From JAICNG01 sp035249985 (GTDB lineage: Bacteria; Gemmatimonadota; Gemmatimonadetes; Gemmatimonadales; Gemmatimonadaceae), in NCBI GenBank assembly GCA_035249985.1, contig DATFFP010000029.1, positions 42,979-106,978 on the forward strand: DNA of 64,000 nucleotides. The letters run 5' to 3'. Shown here piece by piece: positions 51,638 to 62,230 of this stretch (positions are counted from its first letter, which is position 1; each line of letters begins with the position of its first letter). The notes under the pieces were generated by a model that ran no database searches, was not told where the DNA came from, and saw only the letters and a list, made by a program, of their open reading frames with translations. The translations under genes were made by a program, and so were the position numbers.

Positions 51638-52825
51638 ATGACCGATCCTCGTCGCGGCGCGATCACCACCGCCACCATCGGCGCCGCGTTCCTGATGGCG
51701 ACGTCCGCCATCGGTCCTGGGTTCCTCACGCAGACGGCGGTGTTCACGGCGCAGCTTGGCGCGAGCTTCGGTTTCGCGATTCTCATTTCCATCCTGTTCG
51801 ACCTCGGCGCCCAGCTCAACATCTGGCGCGTGCTGGCCGTGGCGAGGCGCCGAGCGCAGGATGTGGCGAACGACGTGCTCCCCGGGCTCGGCTATGGGCT
51901 GGCCGCGCTGGTGGCGTTAGGCGGGCTTGCGTTCAACATTGGCAACATCGCCGGGACGGGCCTGGGGCTCAATGCGCTCGCCGGCATCGATGTGAAGACG
52001 GGCGCCGCGGTGAGCGCGGCGATCGCCATTGGAATCTTCGTGGCGCGCGAGGCCGGGCGCATCATGGACCGGTTCGCGCAAGCCCTTGGACTCGTGATGA
52101 TCGCCCTCACCATCTACGTGGTGATCAGCGCGCGACCGCCGCTGGGCGAAGCGCTCATCCGCACCGTCGCGCCGCTGGAGATCGATGCGCTCTCGATCGT
52201 GACGATCGTCGGGGGCACCGTCGGCGGCTACATCACCTTTGCCGGCGGCCACCGCCTTCTCGACGCCGGGATCCACGGGACCGAGTCCCTCGGGCGCGTC
52301 ACCCGCGCCGCGACGTTAGGCATCGGCGTGGCCTCGCTGATGCGGATCCTGCTGTTTCTCGCGACGCTTGGCGTCGTCGCGCACGGTGCAACTCTCGATC
52401 CCGCCAACCCGCCCGCCTCCGCGTTCCAGCACGCCGCGGGCGCCATCGGCCAGCGGATCTTCGGCGTCGTGATGTGGGCGGCAGCGATTACGTCCGTCGT
52501 CGGATCAGCGTACACCTCGGTGTCCTTTCTTCGCTCGGTCAGCCGACACATCGATCGCGCTCCAGGACGTGCGATCATTGCGTTCATCGCGATCTCGGCG
52601 GCGCTTTTTCTCCTGATCGGACGACCGGTGGCCGTGCTCGTGCTCGTCGGAGCGATCAATGGATTGATCCTGCCGATTTCGCTCGGAGCGATGTTGATCG
52701 CGGCGTACCGGGTGCGCATCGTCGGCGAATACCGGCACCCGGCATGGCTGGCGGCGGCAGGCGTCGTCGTCGCCATCGCGATGGCTGCGCTCGGCGTGCG
52801 GGCTATCCTCTCAGTCGATCTCTAG
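51638..52825 (+). CDS. NRAMP-superfamily transporter, YcsG-like, with a changed metal site
   Basis: The 395-residue protein has about eleven membrane helices. Helix 1 reads S-A-I-G-P-G-F-L-T-Q where metal-transporting NRAMPs have D-P-G-N. Helix 6 (G-T-V-G-G-Y-I-T-F-A-G-G-H) has no M-P-H site. The same pattern is seen in the B. subtilis YcsG type, which is linked by gene context to 5-oxoproline use. Metal transport as in classical NRAMPs is therefore doubtful. Confidence 0.85.
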   Translation: MTDPRRGAITTATIGAAFLMATSAIGPGFLTQTAVFTAQLGASFGFAILISILFDLGAQLNIWRVLAVARRRAQDVANDVLPGLGYGLAALVALGGLAFNIGNIAGTGLGLNALAGIDVKTGAAVSAAIAIGIFVAREAGRIMDRFAQALGLVMIALTIYVVISARPPLGEALIRTVAPLEIDALSIVTIVGGTVGGYITFAGGHRLLDAGIHGTESLGRVTRAATLGIGVASLMRILLFLATLGVVAHGATLDPANPPASAFQHAAGAIGQRIFGVVMWAAAITSVVGSAYTSVSFLRSVSRHIDRAPGRAIIAFIAISAALFLLIGRPVAVLVLVGAINGLILPISLGAMLIAAYRVRIVGEYRHPAWLAAAGVVVAIAMAALGVRAILSVDL

Positions 52826-54044
52826 CCCCTGTGGCACACGCCGAGGCGAACCCAGTCTCCGCGTGCCGACATTCGCTTTCGATGGCACGATAGTCGGTTC
52901 GCATGATGGCCAGGCGCGCTCCAATGGCCTCGTAGCAGCCGGGTTTTGCCGCGCCCGAGACCACGCCGCAGAACGCGATTGCGCGGTCGACGGTCCACAT
53001 CTCGTCGAGATACGATTCCACCGCGCCCGCGATGCACGACGCCGTGTGGGGCGAGGGAACGCGCTCACACAGCCCGGCGACACGACGCTGATCCGCCCAC
53101 CAGCCCGAGCCCTGCTTCCCGATGCCGAAGTAGCACTCGTCCTGGAACCCGAGCGGTGCACGTGCACATGTGTCGAGGGTACGCCCCTCGTCGCCCCGAA
53201 CGGCATCGACGATGATGATCGGTTGATACTTCCAGCACGAGGCGCGGTACGGCGGTGCGACATCGCCGCATGGATAGGTGAGATCGTCGCGGTTCACCAG
53301 CGGCTTCTGCTCGCGACTCGCCGCACCAGCCTGCACCGCGGCATCACCGACCCGCATGTCGGCCGATGTCGTGCCCCGAACGGCGTTTTCCATGAAGACC
53401 CCATCGTGGCACTCGTCACGGGCGTCGCGCTGCGTCAGATGGTCGCACGCCTCCAGTGCCTGACGAGCGTCCCCCTGATAGCGGATGACGAGCCCGTGTC
53501 CCATCCCGTGGGCACACTCGAGGGACACGAGCCTCGCGGCGCCTGGCCGCGTGATGCCCGCGCATAGCGCGTCGAGCGTGCGTGCGGCGACCGCGTCCTC
53601 GGCGGCAGCCCGCGGCGACGCGAAATACCCTTCCATGACGCCATGATTGCATCCCGCTTGAAAGACCTCGCGACATCCGGCGTACACCGCGGGATCCCCG
53701 TCGCGCTGCGCGACGGCAAACCGCCCCAGGGCGTGAGCGATGACGTGCCCCATGTTGTGAAACGCGGTGTCGCCAGCGGCGAGCGTCTCCAGCCGGCGGA
53801 GCGCCGGCGCGACGCCTTGGCGTCTCGCGATGACGAACAGCTCGGCGATATCGAGGTCGCGATCGGTCACGCGCGTCCAGTCCACGCCGACCGGGGCCGC
53901 GCCCGAATGGCCGCCGTGACCCGCGTGACCTGGCTGCGCTGTCGGATGCGAGCCGCCATCGCGATCGAGTGTTCGGCGCGCAACCAGCAACCCCACGACC
54001 AACGTGATCAGCAGCGCCGCCAGCACTTTCGACGTTACACTCAC
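52803..54044 (-). CDS. exported helical repeat protein with paired cysteines
   Basis: The 413-residue protein starts at GTG 54042-54044 with GGGAGGGGG upstream. It has an N-terminal anchor (about 6-24) and a His-rich linker (G-H-A-G-H-G-G-H). Sixteen cysteines form eight pairs. The last five pairs (259/270, 293/304, 326/337, 359/370, 392/403) each have 11-residue spacing and a 33-34-residue period; earlier pairs are at 124/132, 161/177 and 200/212. His-Gly motifs follow the first Cys sets (C-N-H-G, C-A-H-G-M-G-H-G). I infer disulfide-stapled helical hairpins. The 3' end overlaps the NRAMP gene by 23 nt. Confidence 0.8.
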   Translation of the reverse strand: MSVTSKVLAALLITLVVGLLVARRTLDRDGGSHPTAQPGHAGHGGHSGAAPVGVDWTRVTDRDLDIAELFVIARRQGVAPALRRLETLAAGDTAFHNMGHVIAHALGRFAVAQRDGDPAVYAGCREVFQAGCNHGVMEGYFASPRAAAEDAVAARTLDALCAGITRPGAARLVSLECAHGMGHGLVIRYQGDARQALEACDHLTQRDARDECHDGVFMENAVRGTTSADMRVGDAAVQAGAASREQKPLVNRDDLTYPCGDVAPPYRASCWKYQPIIIVDAVRGDEGRTLDTCARAPLGFQDECYFGIGKQGSGWWADQRRVAGLCERVPSPHTASCIAGAVESYLDEMWTVDRAIAFCGVVSGAAKPGCYEAIGARLAIMRTDYRAIESECRHAETGFASACATGARDRLRG

Positions 54045-54051
54045 GTCGCGG

Positions 54052-54097
54052 CCCCCTCCCTCGACCACCTGGACACCCTCGACATCCTCGACCTCCC
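54052..54097. repeat. one-armed 9-nt repeat (CCTCGACATCCTCGACC type)
   Basis: CTCGAC units (TCGACCACC, TGGACACCC, TCGACATCC, TCGACCTCC) end directly at the glnA stop codon (complement of 54098-54100). They match the GTCGAGG hairpins at 31563 and 58200. Confidence 0.7.
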
Positions 54098-55462
<1,365 letters not shown>

Positions 55463-55598
55463 GGGGCGTATCGTACACGGTGGCTGCCGGAGGAGGGTAG
55501 TAGCTGGGGAGTCAAGCGGGAAGAGTCCTCGTCTTCCCTCGTGCACTGGCAAGCGGATTGCGACTGCGAAGCCTGTCCCGAGCTAGGAGTCGAGTACC

Positions 55599-56042
55599 AT
55601 GAAGGCCAAAGATATCATGACCAGGAAGCCGAAGTCCGTCACGCCGGAAACCTCGGTGCGCGAGGCGGCCCGGCTGATGAAGGAAGAGGATGTCGGCGTC
55701 CTCCCAGTCGTCGATCGCGACGGATCGGATCGCCTCGTCGGCATCGTCACCGACCGCGATATCGCGATTCGGCACGTGGCCGAGGGACACGATTCCTCGA
55801 GCTGCCCCGTGAGCGAGGCGATGTCGTCGAGCGTCCGCACCGCCCGCGAGGATGATGACGTCGACTCGGTGATGGACCTGATGGGCAAGGAGCAGGTCCG
55901 CCGCATTCCGGTCGTCGACGAGCGCGGCGGTCTCATTGGAATCGTCGCCCAGGCTGACATCGTGCGTGAAGCGCGCGACGACAAGAAGGCGGAGCGCACG
56001 ATCGAGAAGATCAGCGATCCGGGCGGAAGGCATACGGGCTGA
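55599..56042 (+). CDS. CBS-domain-pair protein
   Basis: The 147-residue protein has two CBS domains (about 5-60 and 70-130), with D-I-M-T-R-K-P and V-T-D-R-D-I-A-I in the first and R-R-I-P-V-V-D-E-R in the second. Such pairs bind adenine nucleotides and regulate partner enzymes. TAGGAGTCG lies upstream of the start. It is divergent from glnA, so a role in nitrogen or energy sensing is a guess. Confidence 0.9.
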   Translation: MKAKDIMTRKPKSVTPETSVREAARLMKEEDVGVLPVVDRDGSDRLVGIVTDRDIAIRHVAEGHDSSSCPVSEAMSSSVRTAREDDDVDSVMDLMGKEQVRRIPVVDERGGLIGIVAQADIVREARDDKKAERTIEKISDPGGRHTG

Positions 56043-56050
56043 ACGGGACC

Positions 56051-56126
56051 GAGGAACGAGGAAGCGGCTGGGCGCGGCTCCGGTGTCGCGGAGCTGACGA
56101 GCCCCTTCCTCGTTCCTCGTTCTTCC
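56051..56126. repeat. convergent-gene hairpin, 7-nt repeat (GAGGAAC)
   Basis: GAGGAACGAGGAAG (56051-56064) pairs with CTTCCTCGTTCCTC (56105-56118). An inner GGCTCCG...CGGAGC stem sits in the loop. It fills the gap between the CBS gene and the minus-strand gene at 56127. Confidence 0.88.
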
Positions 56127-56399
56127 TCAGTCGTCGATACCCTCGACTAATCCCCAGAGCTCGCCAGCGGCAAAGTCGTGGAAGCGCTCCTCCACGTCCC
56201 GCGTCGTCCACTCCAGGAAGATCCACGCACTCGTGCGGGTGCGGCCGCCTGACACAAAATGAATGCGACCGCGTGTTGCTCCATTCGCGCGGTCGCCTTC
56301 ACACTCGAGAAACACATCCCACGACGCGGCTCCACGTCGTAACTCGCCCATCCGTTTGGAGCCAACACCCGGAAAAAGGCGGAGCTGGGGATCGGTCAT
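56127..56399 (-). CDS. short hypothetical protein
   Basis: The 90-residue product starts at ATG 56397-56399. It has an amphipathic, Trp-rich C-terminal half (S-A-W-I-F-L-E-W-T) and no signal peptide. No family is visible. It is bounded by hairpin repeats on both sides. Confidence 0.65.
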   Translation of the reverse strand: MTDPQLRLFPGVGSKRMGELRRGAASWDVFLECEGDRANGATRGRIHFVSGGRTRTSAWIFLEWTTRDVEERFHDFAAGELWGLVEGIDD

Positions 56400-56407
56400 C
56401 GAGTAAG

Positions 56408-56552
56408 GGCGCTGGGTGTAGCGCTGGAACAGCGCCGGAATAGCGCTGCGGGAATCCTAACGCGTGGAGCGTCCTTCGTCCAAGCACAGCGCTTCTCCAG
56501 CGCCTGCCCAGCGCTTCTCCCGCGCCTGCCCAGCGCTTTTCCAGCGCCCCCG
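56408..56552. repeat. inverted cluster of GCGCTGG/CCAGCGC units
   Basis: On the left GCGCTGG-type units occur four times (56408-56452). On the right CCAGCGC units occur about five times (56487-56552). The unit repeats about every 9-11 nt. It sits in the divergent promoter region between 56399 and 56571. Confidence 0.75.
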
Positions 56553-56570
56553 CTTCACTACATTCCCCCC

Positions 56571-57350
56571 ATGACCGCTTCCACCACCACCACGTGCCCC
56601 TCCTGTGGCGCCACCGCCGAAGGGCGCTTTTGCGCCAGTTGCGGCGCGCCGCTCGAGGGGGCGACCTGTAGAACCTGCGCGGCAGCGCTCAGTCCCGGCG
56701 CCCACTTCTGCCATCACTGCGGCACTCCGGTCGGTGCCGCGATCGCGCAGGGAGGACCCGATCGCTCGACGAACGCCGTTCCCTGGATCGTTGCCTCGAT
56801 CGCCCTCGTGGCACTCATCGCGCTCGTCGCCGCACAGCGCTTCAGCGCGTCCAACGCGCTCCCGCAAACGCCGCTTGGTGCGGTGCCTCCCGACCAACCA
56901 ATGGCGCGCGCCCCCGACATCTCGCAGCTCACTCCGCGGGAACGCGCCGACCGTCTGTTCGACCGCATTATGGCGCTCCACGAGCGTGGACGCACCGACA
57001 GCGTCCAATTTTTCGCCCAGATGGCCATCCCCGCATACCAAATGGTGCAGCCGCTCGATCTCGATGCGCGCTACGACATGGGCCGCATCGCCGAGGTCGC
57101 CGGCCTGGCCGACTTTGCGCGCGCGCAGGCTGACACGATCCTTCGCGCCGAGCCCAACCATCTGCTGGGGCTCGTGCTGGCCATTCGCGCCGCGCGTCTG
57201 GCGGGAAACGAGTCCGCTGCGATCGCGTTCGAACGTCGCCTGATCGCGGCGGAGTCCGGCGAGCGACAGCGGAATCGCGAGGAGTACACACGGCACCGCG
57301 CCGACATCGATGCCGCCCTCGACGTCGCACGCGTAGAGGTCCCCCGATGA
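56571..57350 (+). CDS. membrane protein with double zinc ribbon and helical C-terminus
   Basis: The 259-residue protein has four CxxC knuckles in the first 60 residues (C-P-S-C, C-A-S-C, C-R-T-C, C-H-H-C), one membrane helix (about 72-92) and a helical C-terminal region of TPR appearance. The mqnD-like gene overlaps its end by 4 nt, suggesting they are co-expressed. Confidence 0.8.
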   Translation: MTASTTTTCPSCGATAEGRFCASCGAPLEGATCRTCAAALSPGAHFCHHCGTPVGAAIAQGGPDRSTNAVPWIVASIALVALIALVAAQRFSASNALPQTPLGAVPPDQPMARAPDISQLTPRERADRLFDRIMALHERGRTDSVQFFAQMAIPAYQMVQPLDLDARYDMGRIAEVAGLADFARAQADTILRAEPNHLLGLVLAIRAARLAGNESAAIAFERRLIAAESGERQRNREEYTRHRADIDAALDVARVEVPR

Positions 57351-58192
57351 GCAGCGAGCGCCGGCTCATCCGCGTCGCTCATTCTCCAGACTCCGACGAC
57401 GCGTTCATGTTCTACGCACTCGCCGCGGGGAAGATCGACACCAACGGCATCACCTACGAGCACGAGCTGCAGGACATCGAGACGCTCAACCGCCGCGCCC
57501 TGCGCGGAGAGCTCGAGGTCACGGCGGTCTCCATCCACGCCTACGCGTATCTCGCCGATCGCTACGCGCTCCTCCCACACGGCTCCTCGATGGGCGACGG
57601 CTACGGCCCACGGCTCGTCGCTCGCGAACCGCGCTCCCGTGAGTCGTTGGCCGGCAGTCGCATCGCCATTCCAGGCACCCTGACGACGGCCTATCTGGCC
57701 CTCAAGCTTTGGCAGCCGGATTTCATATCCGTACCCACGCCCTTCGACGAGATCGAGGACGTCGTCGAACGTGGCGACGTCGACGCCGGCCTGCTCATTC
57801 ATGAAGGACAGCTGACCTACCAGGATCGCGGGCTCCACCTGCTGGCCGACATGGGAGAGTGGTGGTTTCAGGAAACCGGACTTCCTCTGCCACTCGGCGG
57901 CAACGTGATAAGGAAGGACCTCGGGCCGGAGCTTATCGCGACTATATCGAGCCATTTACACGCCAGTATAGCGTATGGGCTTGAGCATCGAGCCACTGCT
58001 CTCGACCACGCGATGCAGTACGCCCGCGGCCTCGACCCCCGCCGCGCAGACACATTCGTCGGCATGTACGTGAACGAGTGGACCCTCGACTACGGCGAGC
58101 GCGGCCGCTCCGCCGTCCGCCTGCTTCTCGAGGAGGGACACAAAGCCGGCGTCATCCCACACGCTGTGACGGTCGAATTCGTCGGGGGGTGA
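57347..58192 (+). CDS. mqnD: menaquinone biosynthesis protein, MqnD family (futalosine pathway)
   Basis: The 281-residue protein is a periplasmic-binding-like fold enzyme with S-P-D-S-D-D-A-F-M-F-Y at the N-terminus, G-T-L-T-T-A-Y-L-A-L, and a H-E-G-Q-L-T-Y motif holding the catalytic His. It makes 1,4-dihydroxy-6-naphthoate from the cyclic precursor. MqnA, the related first enzyme, is the main alternative. ATGA overlap with the zinc-ribbon gene. Confidence 0.85.
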   Translation: MSSERRLIRVAHSPDSDDAFMFYALAAGKIDTNGITYEHELQDIETLNRRALRGELEVTAVSIHAYAYLADRYALLPHGSSMGDGYGPRLVAREPRSRESLAGSRIAIPGTLTTAYLALKLWQPDFISVPTPFDEIEDVVERGDVDAGLLIHEGQLTYQDRGLHLLADMGEWWFQETGLPLPLGGNVIRKDLGPELIATISSHLHASIAYGLEHRATALDHAMQYARGLDPRRADTFVGMYVNEWTLDYGERGRSAVRLLLEEGHKAGVIPHAVTVEFVGG

Positions 58193-58199
58193 GCGGAGG

Positions 58200-58276
58200 G
58201 CGTCGAGGTGTGAGGTGATCGAGGCAGTCGAGGCAGTCGAGGTGCGAAGCGCCCCGATCACCTCGACGACCTCGAC
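58200..58276. repeat. hairpin, 9-nt repeat (GTCGAGGCA)
   Basis: GTCGAGGCAGTCGAGGTG (58227-58244) pairs with CACCTCGACGACCTCGAC (58259-58276) with two mismatches. It lies between mqnD and the histidine kinase gene. Confidence 0.82.
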
Positions 58277-58414
58277 CCGCCTCAAGCTCTTGATTAGACG
58301 AATCTTAGCAGGCTTTAAGTCGTTACACCGATTTCTGCTGGCTCGTCTCATTCCGGTGGTCGGAGCGCCCGACCGGCCGCATCACCGACCGCCCCTCCGA
58401 GCCCGACGTCCTTC

Positions 58415-61400
58415 ATGGTCCCTCCCGCGCGCCCCGGCGCCTCAACCGTCATCGGCTCCGACGAGCTCGATGCGCTGAGTCTCGGGCTCGCTGTCGTCGA
58501 TGCGCGATGGGAGATCGTTCGCTGGACGCGCGCGCTCGCCGAGCTGACCGGCATCCCCACGCATGACGCCCTCGGCACACTGCTCTGGGACCGGCTACCC
58601 GCCCTGCGCGCCCCGGCTCCCGAGTCGGCGCTGCGGGCGGCCATGCGCGACCGAATTCCCTACCATGGGCCGCTTCGGCTATCCGATCGCGCCGGCGGTC
58701 CGGTGCTCCGGTCGGTCGCGCCGTTAGGCGACGACGCCATTCTCCTCGAGCTCGACCGCGCCACCCGCGCACTCGACGAGACAGCCGCTTTCGATGCCGT
58801 GCTTGCCGCGCAGGGCGAGGAGTCCGATCTGCTCGCCACCGTCGCGCAGTCGATCGCCCACTCATCGATCCCCATCGAGACCACCCTCGGCGCCCTCGCC
58901 GAGCGGGCCTGCGCCCTGCTCCGTTGTGGAGGGTGCTCGGTGGCCCTCGTCGAGGACGCCACCTTCCGGACGGTCGCCGCCATCGGCAGCCTCGCGACGA
59001 CCCTCGGGGAGCAATCCCCGATCCGGTCGACGTTAGGCGAGCTTGCGCTGCTGCAGCAGCAGGTCATCATCGGCCCGCGATGCGCGCTCGTGGCACCCAT
59101 GATCGTGGAAGGGGTCGCGCTCGGTCGCCTGGTGGCCGAGCATCCGGCGCGCGGCGAGTTTCTTCCGTCGGATGCCGTCCTGTTGCAACGGTTGTCCGAC
59201 CACGCTGCGCTGGCCGTTCGCGCTCGCCAGCACCGTGCGGCCGCCGAACGCAGCGCGCGCGATGCGCGCGCGCTCACCGAGGTCATTCAGCGCATCAACC
59301 AGTCGCTGGAGCTCGAGCGCGTGGTCGCGCTCGTGGCGCAGTCCGCGACAGAGCTGGTGGGGGGCGTCGGCGCGCGGGTCCTCGTGATCGAGGACGACGC
59401 CCTTCGCGCGAGCGGGACCTACGGAATCGAAGACCCAGCGCTCTGCCTCGAGGTCCCGGTGGACGGCTCCTTCGCCGGCGCGTGCCTGAGCGCGCGCAAG
59501 CCGCTCCGGGTGTCGGATCTCGGCGCTCCCGACTCCCCATGGCCGTGGACCGCGCAGCGCGTGCAGCCGGGCCGCTTCACTGCCATCGCCATTCCACTGC
59601 TCGTCGCCGATCGCGCGATCGGGGTGATCGTCATCGTCGGCAATCGCGCGCGCTGCTTCGACGACCGCGACGAGGAGCTCCTGCTCGTGCTGGCGGGCCA
59701 TGCCGCGATCGCGATCGAGAACGCGCGCCTGTTTCGTGCTGCCGCCCGCACGATGCATCACGCGAGCATTCTCGCGTCCAACGCACAGGCGCTGGCGCGC
59801 CACGTCACCGCCAATGCCATGTTCGCCGACATCGTCCGCATTGCCCGTGAGGCGCTGCACGCGGACGGAGTAGGCATCTACCTCACGGAGTCGGGGTCGG
59901 ACCGCATCGAGGTCGCCCTTCAGGACGGAGCCGGCCAGGATGCCGCCGGCGCGGTGCAGCAATCCTTCTGGGAGACCCCTCTCGGAGAGGCGATGCGCTC
60001 GGGACGGCCTGTTTTCATCCCTGATATGGCGGCACTACGGGCTGTGCGGGCGGTTGACGTCCTCCTGGAGAAGGGGATCCACGCTGGCGCTATTCTGCCC
60101 CTGATGATCGAGGGCCGCGCGCGCGGGGTGCTGACGCTCCGCTACTGCCGCGTACGGACCTTCGAGCCCCAGCAGCGTCAGCTCCTGACCGACTTCGGCA
60201 CCCACGTGGCGCTTGCGGTGCGCAACGCGCAACTGTTCGAAGATCTCGAGCGCCGTGCGGCGCGCTTCGAGGCCGTCGCCCAGGTTCAGCGCGCCATCTC
60301 CGAGGCGGTGTCGCTCGACGAGGTGTACGCCAAGATCTATTCCGCGGTGGCATCCGTTGTCGACTCGCCGTGCTTCGTCCTCCTCTCGTTCGATGAGGAC
60401 ACCGACGTCTTCGTGCCGGAGTACTGCATCAACGACGGCGATCCGATCGAGACCGACACCCTGCCGCGCTTCCCGCCCGGGAGCGGTAACACGACGCAGG
60501 CGTTCCTGACACGCCAGCCGAACGTGGCCGCGCGCTCACGTGCGGGGTGGTCCGGTCAGGTCCACGTGACCGAGGGCCACGGCGAGGTCGCGGTCGTCCT
60601 CAGTGCCCCGATTCTCCACGGAGATCGGGCGCTCGGTGTGCTGCAAGCGCAGTCCTACGACCCGGAAGCGTACGACTGGGACGATGTCGACCTCGTTATG
60701 CTCATCGCCCGTCAGGCTGGCACGGCGATCGTCAACGCCCGCGCGTTCGAGACCGAGCGGCGCGAGCTCGAGCGCGCGCAGTTCGCTGCGGCCGTCGCTC
60801 GCGCTGCACTGGCGGCCGGCGATCTCGCGGCGGGCGCCGACGCGGTATTGAGCGTCGTCGCGGGAGCATGCCCCACCAGCGGCATGACGATCGACATCAT
60901 CGCGAGTGGTGGCGCGCGACGGACGGTCGCGACGCGCGGGACGCCGCCCGCGACCGATGATGCGAGCACCATTCGCGTGCCGCTCTCGTCCGGCGATCGC
61001 ACGCGGGGCGAGCTGCTCGTGCGCGATACCAGCCTTCCCATGCACGTTCGCGAGACGCTGTGCCGTCTCGCCGATCCGCTGGCGCTCGCCCTCGAGACAC
61101 TCCAGCTCCGTGAGGAGGAGCGGCATCAGCAAGAGCGGCGGCGCGTGCTCGCGACGGCGCTCGAGGCCATGGAGCAGCCGGTTTTCATCGTATCACGCGA
61201 TCTCATCGTCCGGTACGCCAACGGGGCGGCCGCTGCGCAGTTCGGCTATTCGCCCGAGGAGCTCGTGGGCCTGCACGTTGGGACCTTTCAAGTGCACCTG
61301 TGGAGCATGCAGGATCGCAACGCCGCCGCTCGCGCCATGGATGAGGTCGGCCACTGGGCCGGGGAGCGCCCGCTGCGCCGCAAGGATGGAAATGATTTCC

Positions 61401-62230
61401 CCGCCTGGCTCATTGTGAGCCCCATTCGCGATGGCACTCGCCGTCGCGTCGGGCATGTCATCGTCGTGCGTGACCTCACCGAGGAGCGGAGGATGGCCGA
61501 GCAGCTCAGGCAGTCCGAGAAGCTCGCTGCGCTCGGTGAGCTCGTCGCGGGTGTAGCGCACGAGGTCAACAATCCGCTCACCGGCATCAGCGCGTTCGCC
61601 CAGCTTCTGCTCGAGGACGACCTCTCGGGCGAACAGCGGGAATCCGTGTCCCTCATGAAGCGCGAGGCCGATCGCGCGGTCGCCGTCATCCGGGACCTGC
61701 TCGCCTTCGCGCGCAAGACGGGCCCGAGAAGCGTGATGGTCGACATGAACGATCTCGTCGAGCAGACGCTTCGCCTGCGCGCGTACGGGATGCGATCCAC
61801 GGGGGTGGCCCTCGAGACCAGCCTCGATCCGGCGCTGGCCCCGGTGCGCGGTGACGACCGCCAGCTGCAGCAGGTGCTCCTCAATCTCATTGTGAACGCC
61901 GAACATGCGATGGCGAGCACACCCGTCCGGCAGCTTGCGGTCACCACGCGTAACGAAGGCAGCCGGGTCGTCGTCGAGGTCAGGGACACCGGTACCGGGA
62001 TGACCCCGGAAGTACAGAAGCGAATCTTCGAGCCCTTTTTTACCACCAAGCCGGAAGGCACTGGGACGGGGCTTGGCCTCAGCGTCAGCTACGGCATCAT
62101 GCAGTCACACGCCGGCACCCTCTCAGCGCAGAGTGTCCTGGGTACCGGCTCCACGTTTCGCATTTCCCTTCCCGCCTCGACCGCCGCTGATGGCGCGGCC
62201 ATGGCGGCGAACATCGGCAGGCATTCATGA
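58415..62230 (+). CDS. hybrid-sensor-type histidine kinase with several GAF domains and PAS
   Basis: The 1271-residue protein has no membrane segment. An N-terminal PAS-like region (about 20-110) is followed by four GAF domains (about 134-275, 289-442, 449-605 and 612-778), with a possible degenerate fifth. A PAS domain lies at about 908-1020. The HisKA domain has the phospho-His in V-A-H-E-V-N-N-P (about residue 1049). The ATPase has N-L-I-V-N-A-E-H, D-T-G-T-G-M and G-T-G-L-G-L. It overlaps the HD-GYP regulator by 4 nt. The ligands of the GAF domains are unknown. Confidence 0.93.
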   Translation: MVPPARPGASTVIGSDELDALSLGLAVVDARWEIVRWTRALAELTGIPTHDALGTLLWDRLPALRAPAPESALRAAMRDRIPYHGPLRLSDRAGGPVLRSVAPLGDDAILLELDRATRALDETAAFDAVLAAQGEESDLLATVAQSIAHSSIPIETTLGALAERACALLRCGGCSVALVEDATFRTVAAIGSLATTLGEQSPIRSTLGELALLQQQVIIGPRCALVAPMIVEGVALGRLVAEHPARGEFLPSDAVLLQRLSDHAALAVRARQHRAAAERSARDARALTEVIQRINQSLELERVVALVAQSATELVGGVGARVLVIEDDALRASGTYGIEDPALCLEVPVDGSFAGACLSARKPLRVSDLGAPDSPWPWTAQRVQPGRFTAIAIPLLVADRAIGVIVIVGNRARCFDDRDEELLLVLAGHAAIAIENARLFRAAARTMHHASILASNAQALARHVTANAMFADIVRIAREALHADGVGIYLTESGSDRIEVALQDGAGQDAAGAVQQSFWETPLGEAMRSGRPVFIPDMAALRAVRAVDVLLEKGIHAGAILPLMIEGRARGVLTLRYCRVRTFEPQQRQLLTDFGTHVALAVRNAQLFEDLERRAARFEAVAQVQRAISEAVSLDEVYAKIYSAVASVVDSPCFVLLSFDEDTDVFVPEYCINDGDPIETDTLPRFPPGSGNTTQAFLTRQPNVAARSRAGWSGQVHVTEGHGEVAVVLSAPILHGDRALGVLQAQSYDPEAYDWDDVDLVMLIARQAGTAIVNARAFETERRELERAQFAAAVARAALAAGDLAAGADAVLSVVAGACPTSGMTIDIIASGGARRTVATRGTPPATDDASTIRVPLSSGDRTRGELLVRDTSLPMHVRETLCRLADPLALALETLQLREEERHQQERRRVLATALEAMEQPVFIVSRDLIVRYANGAAAAQFGYSPEELVGLHVGTFQVHLWSMQDRNAAARAMDEVGHWAGERPLRRKDGNDFPAWLIVSPIRDGTRRRVGHVIVVRDLTEERRMAEQLRQSEKLAALGELVAGVAHEVNNPLTGISAFAQLLLEDDLSGEQRESVSLMKREADRAVAVIRDLLAFARKTGPRSVMVDMNDLVEQTLRLRAYGMRSTGVALETSLDPALAPVRGDDRQLQQVLLNLIVNAEHAMASTPVRQLAVTTRNEGSRVVVEVRDTGTGMTPEVQKRIFEPFFTTKPEGTGTGLGLSVSYGIMQSHAGTLSAQSVLGTGSTFRISLPASTAADGAAMAANIGRHS

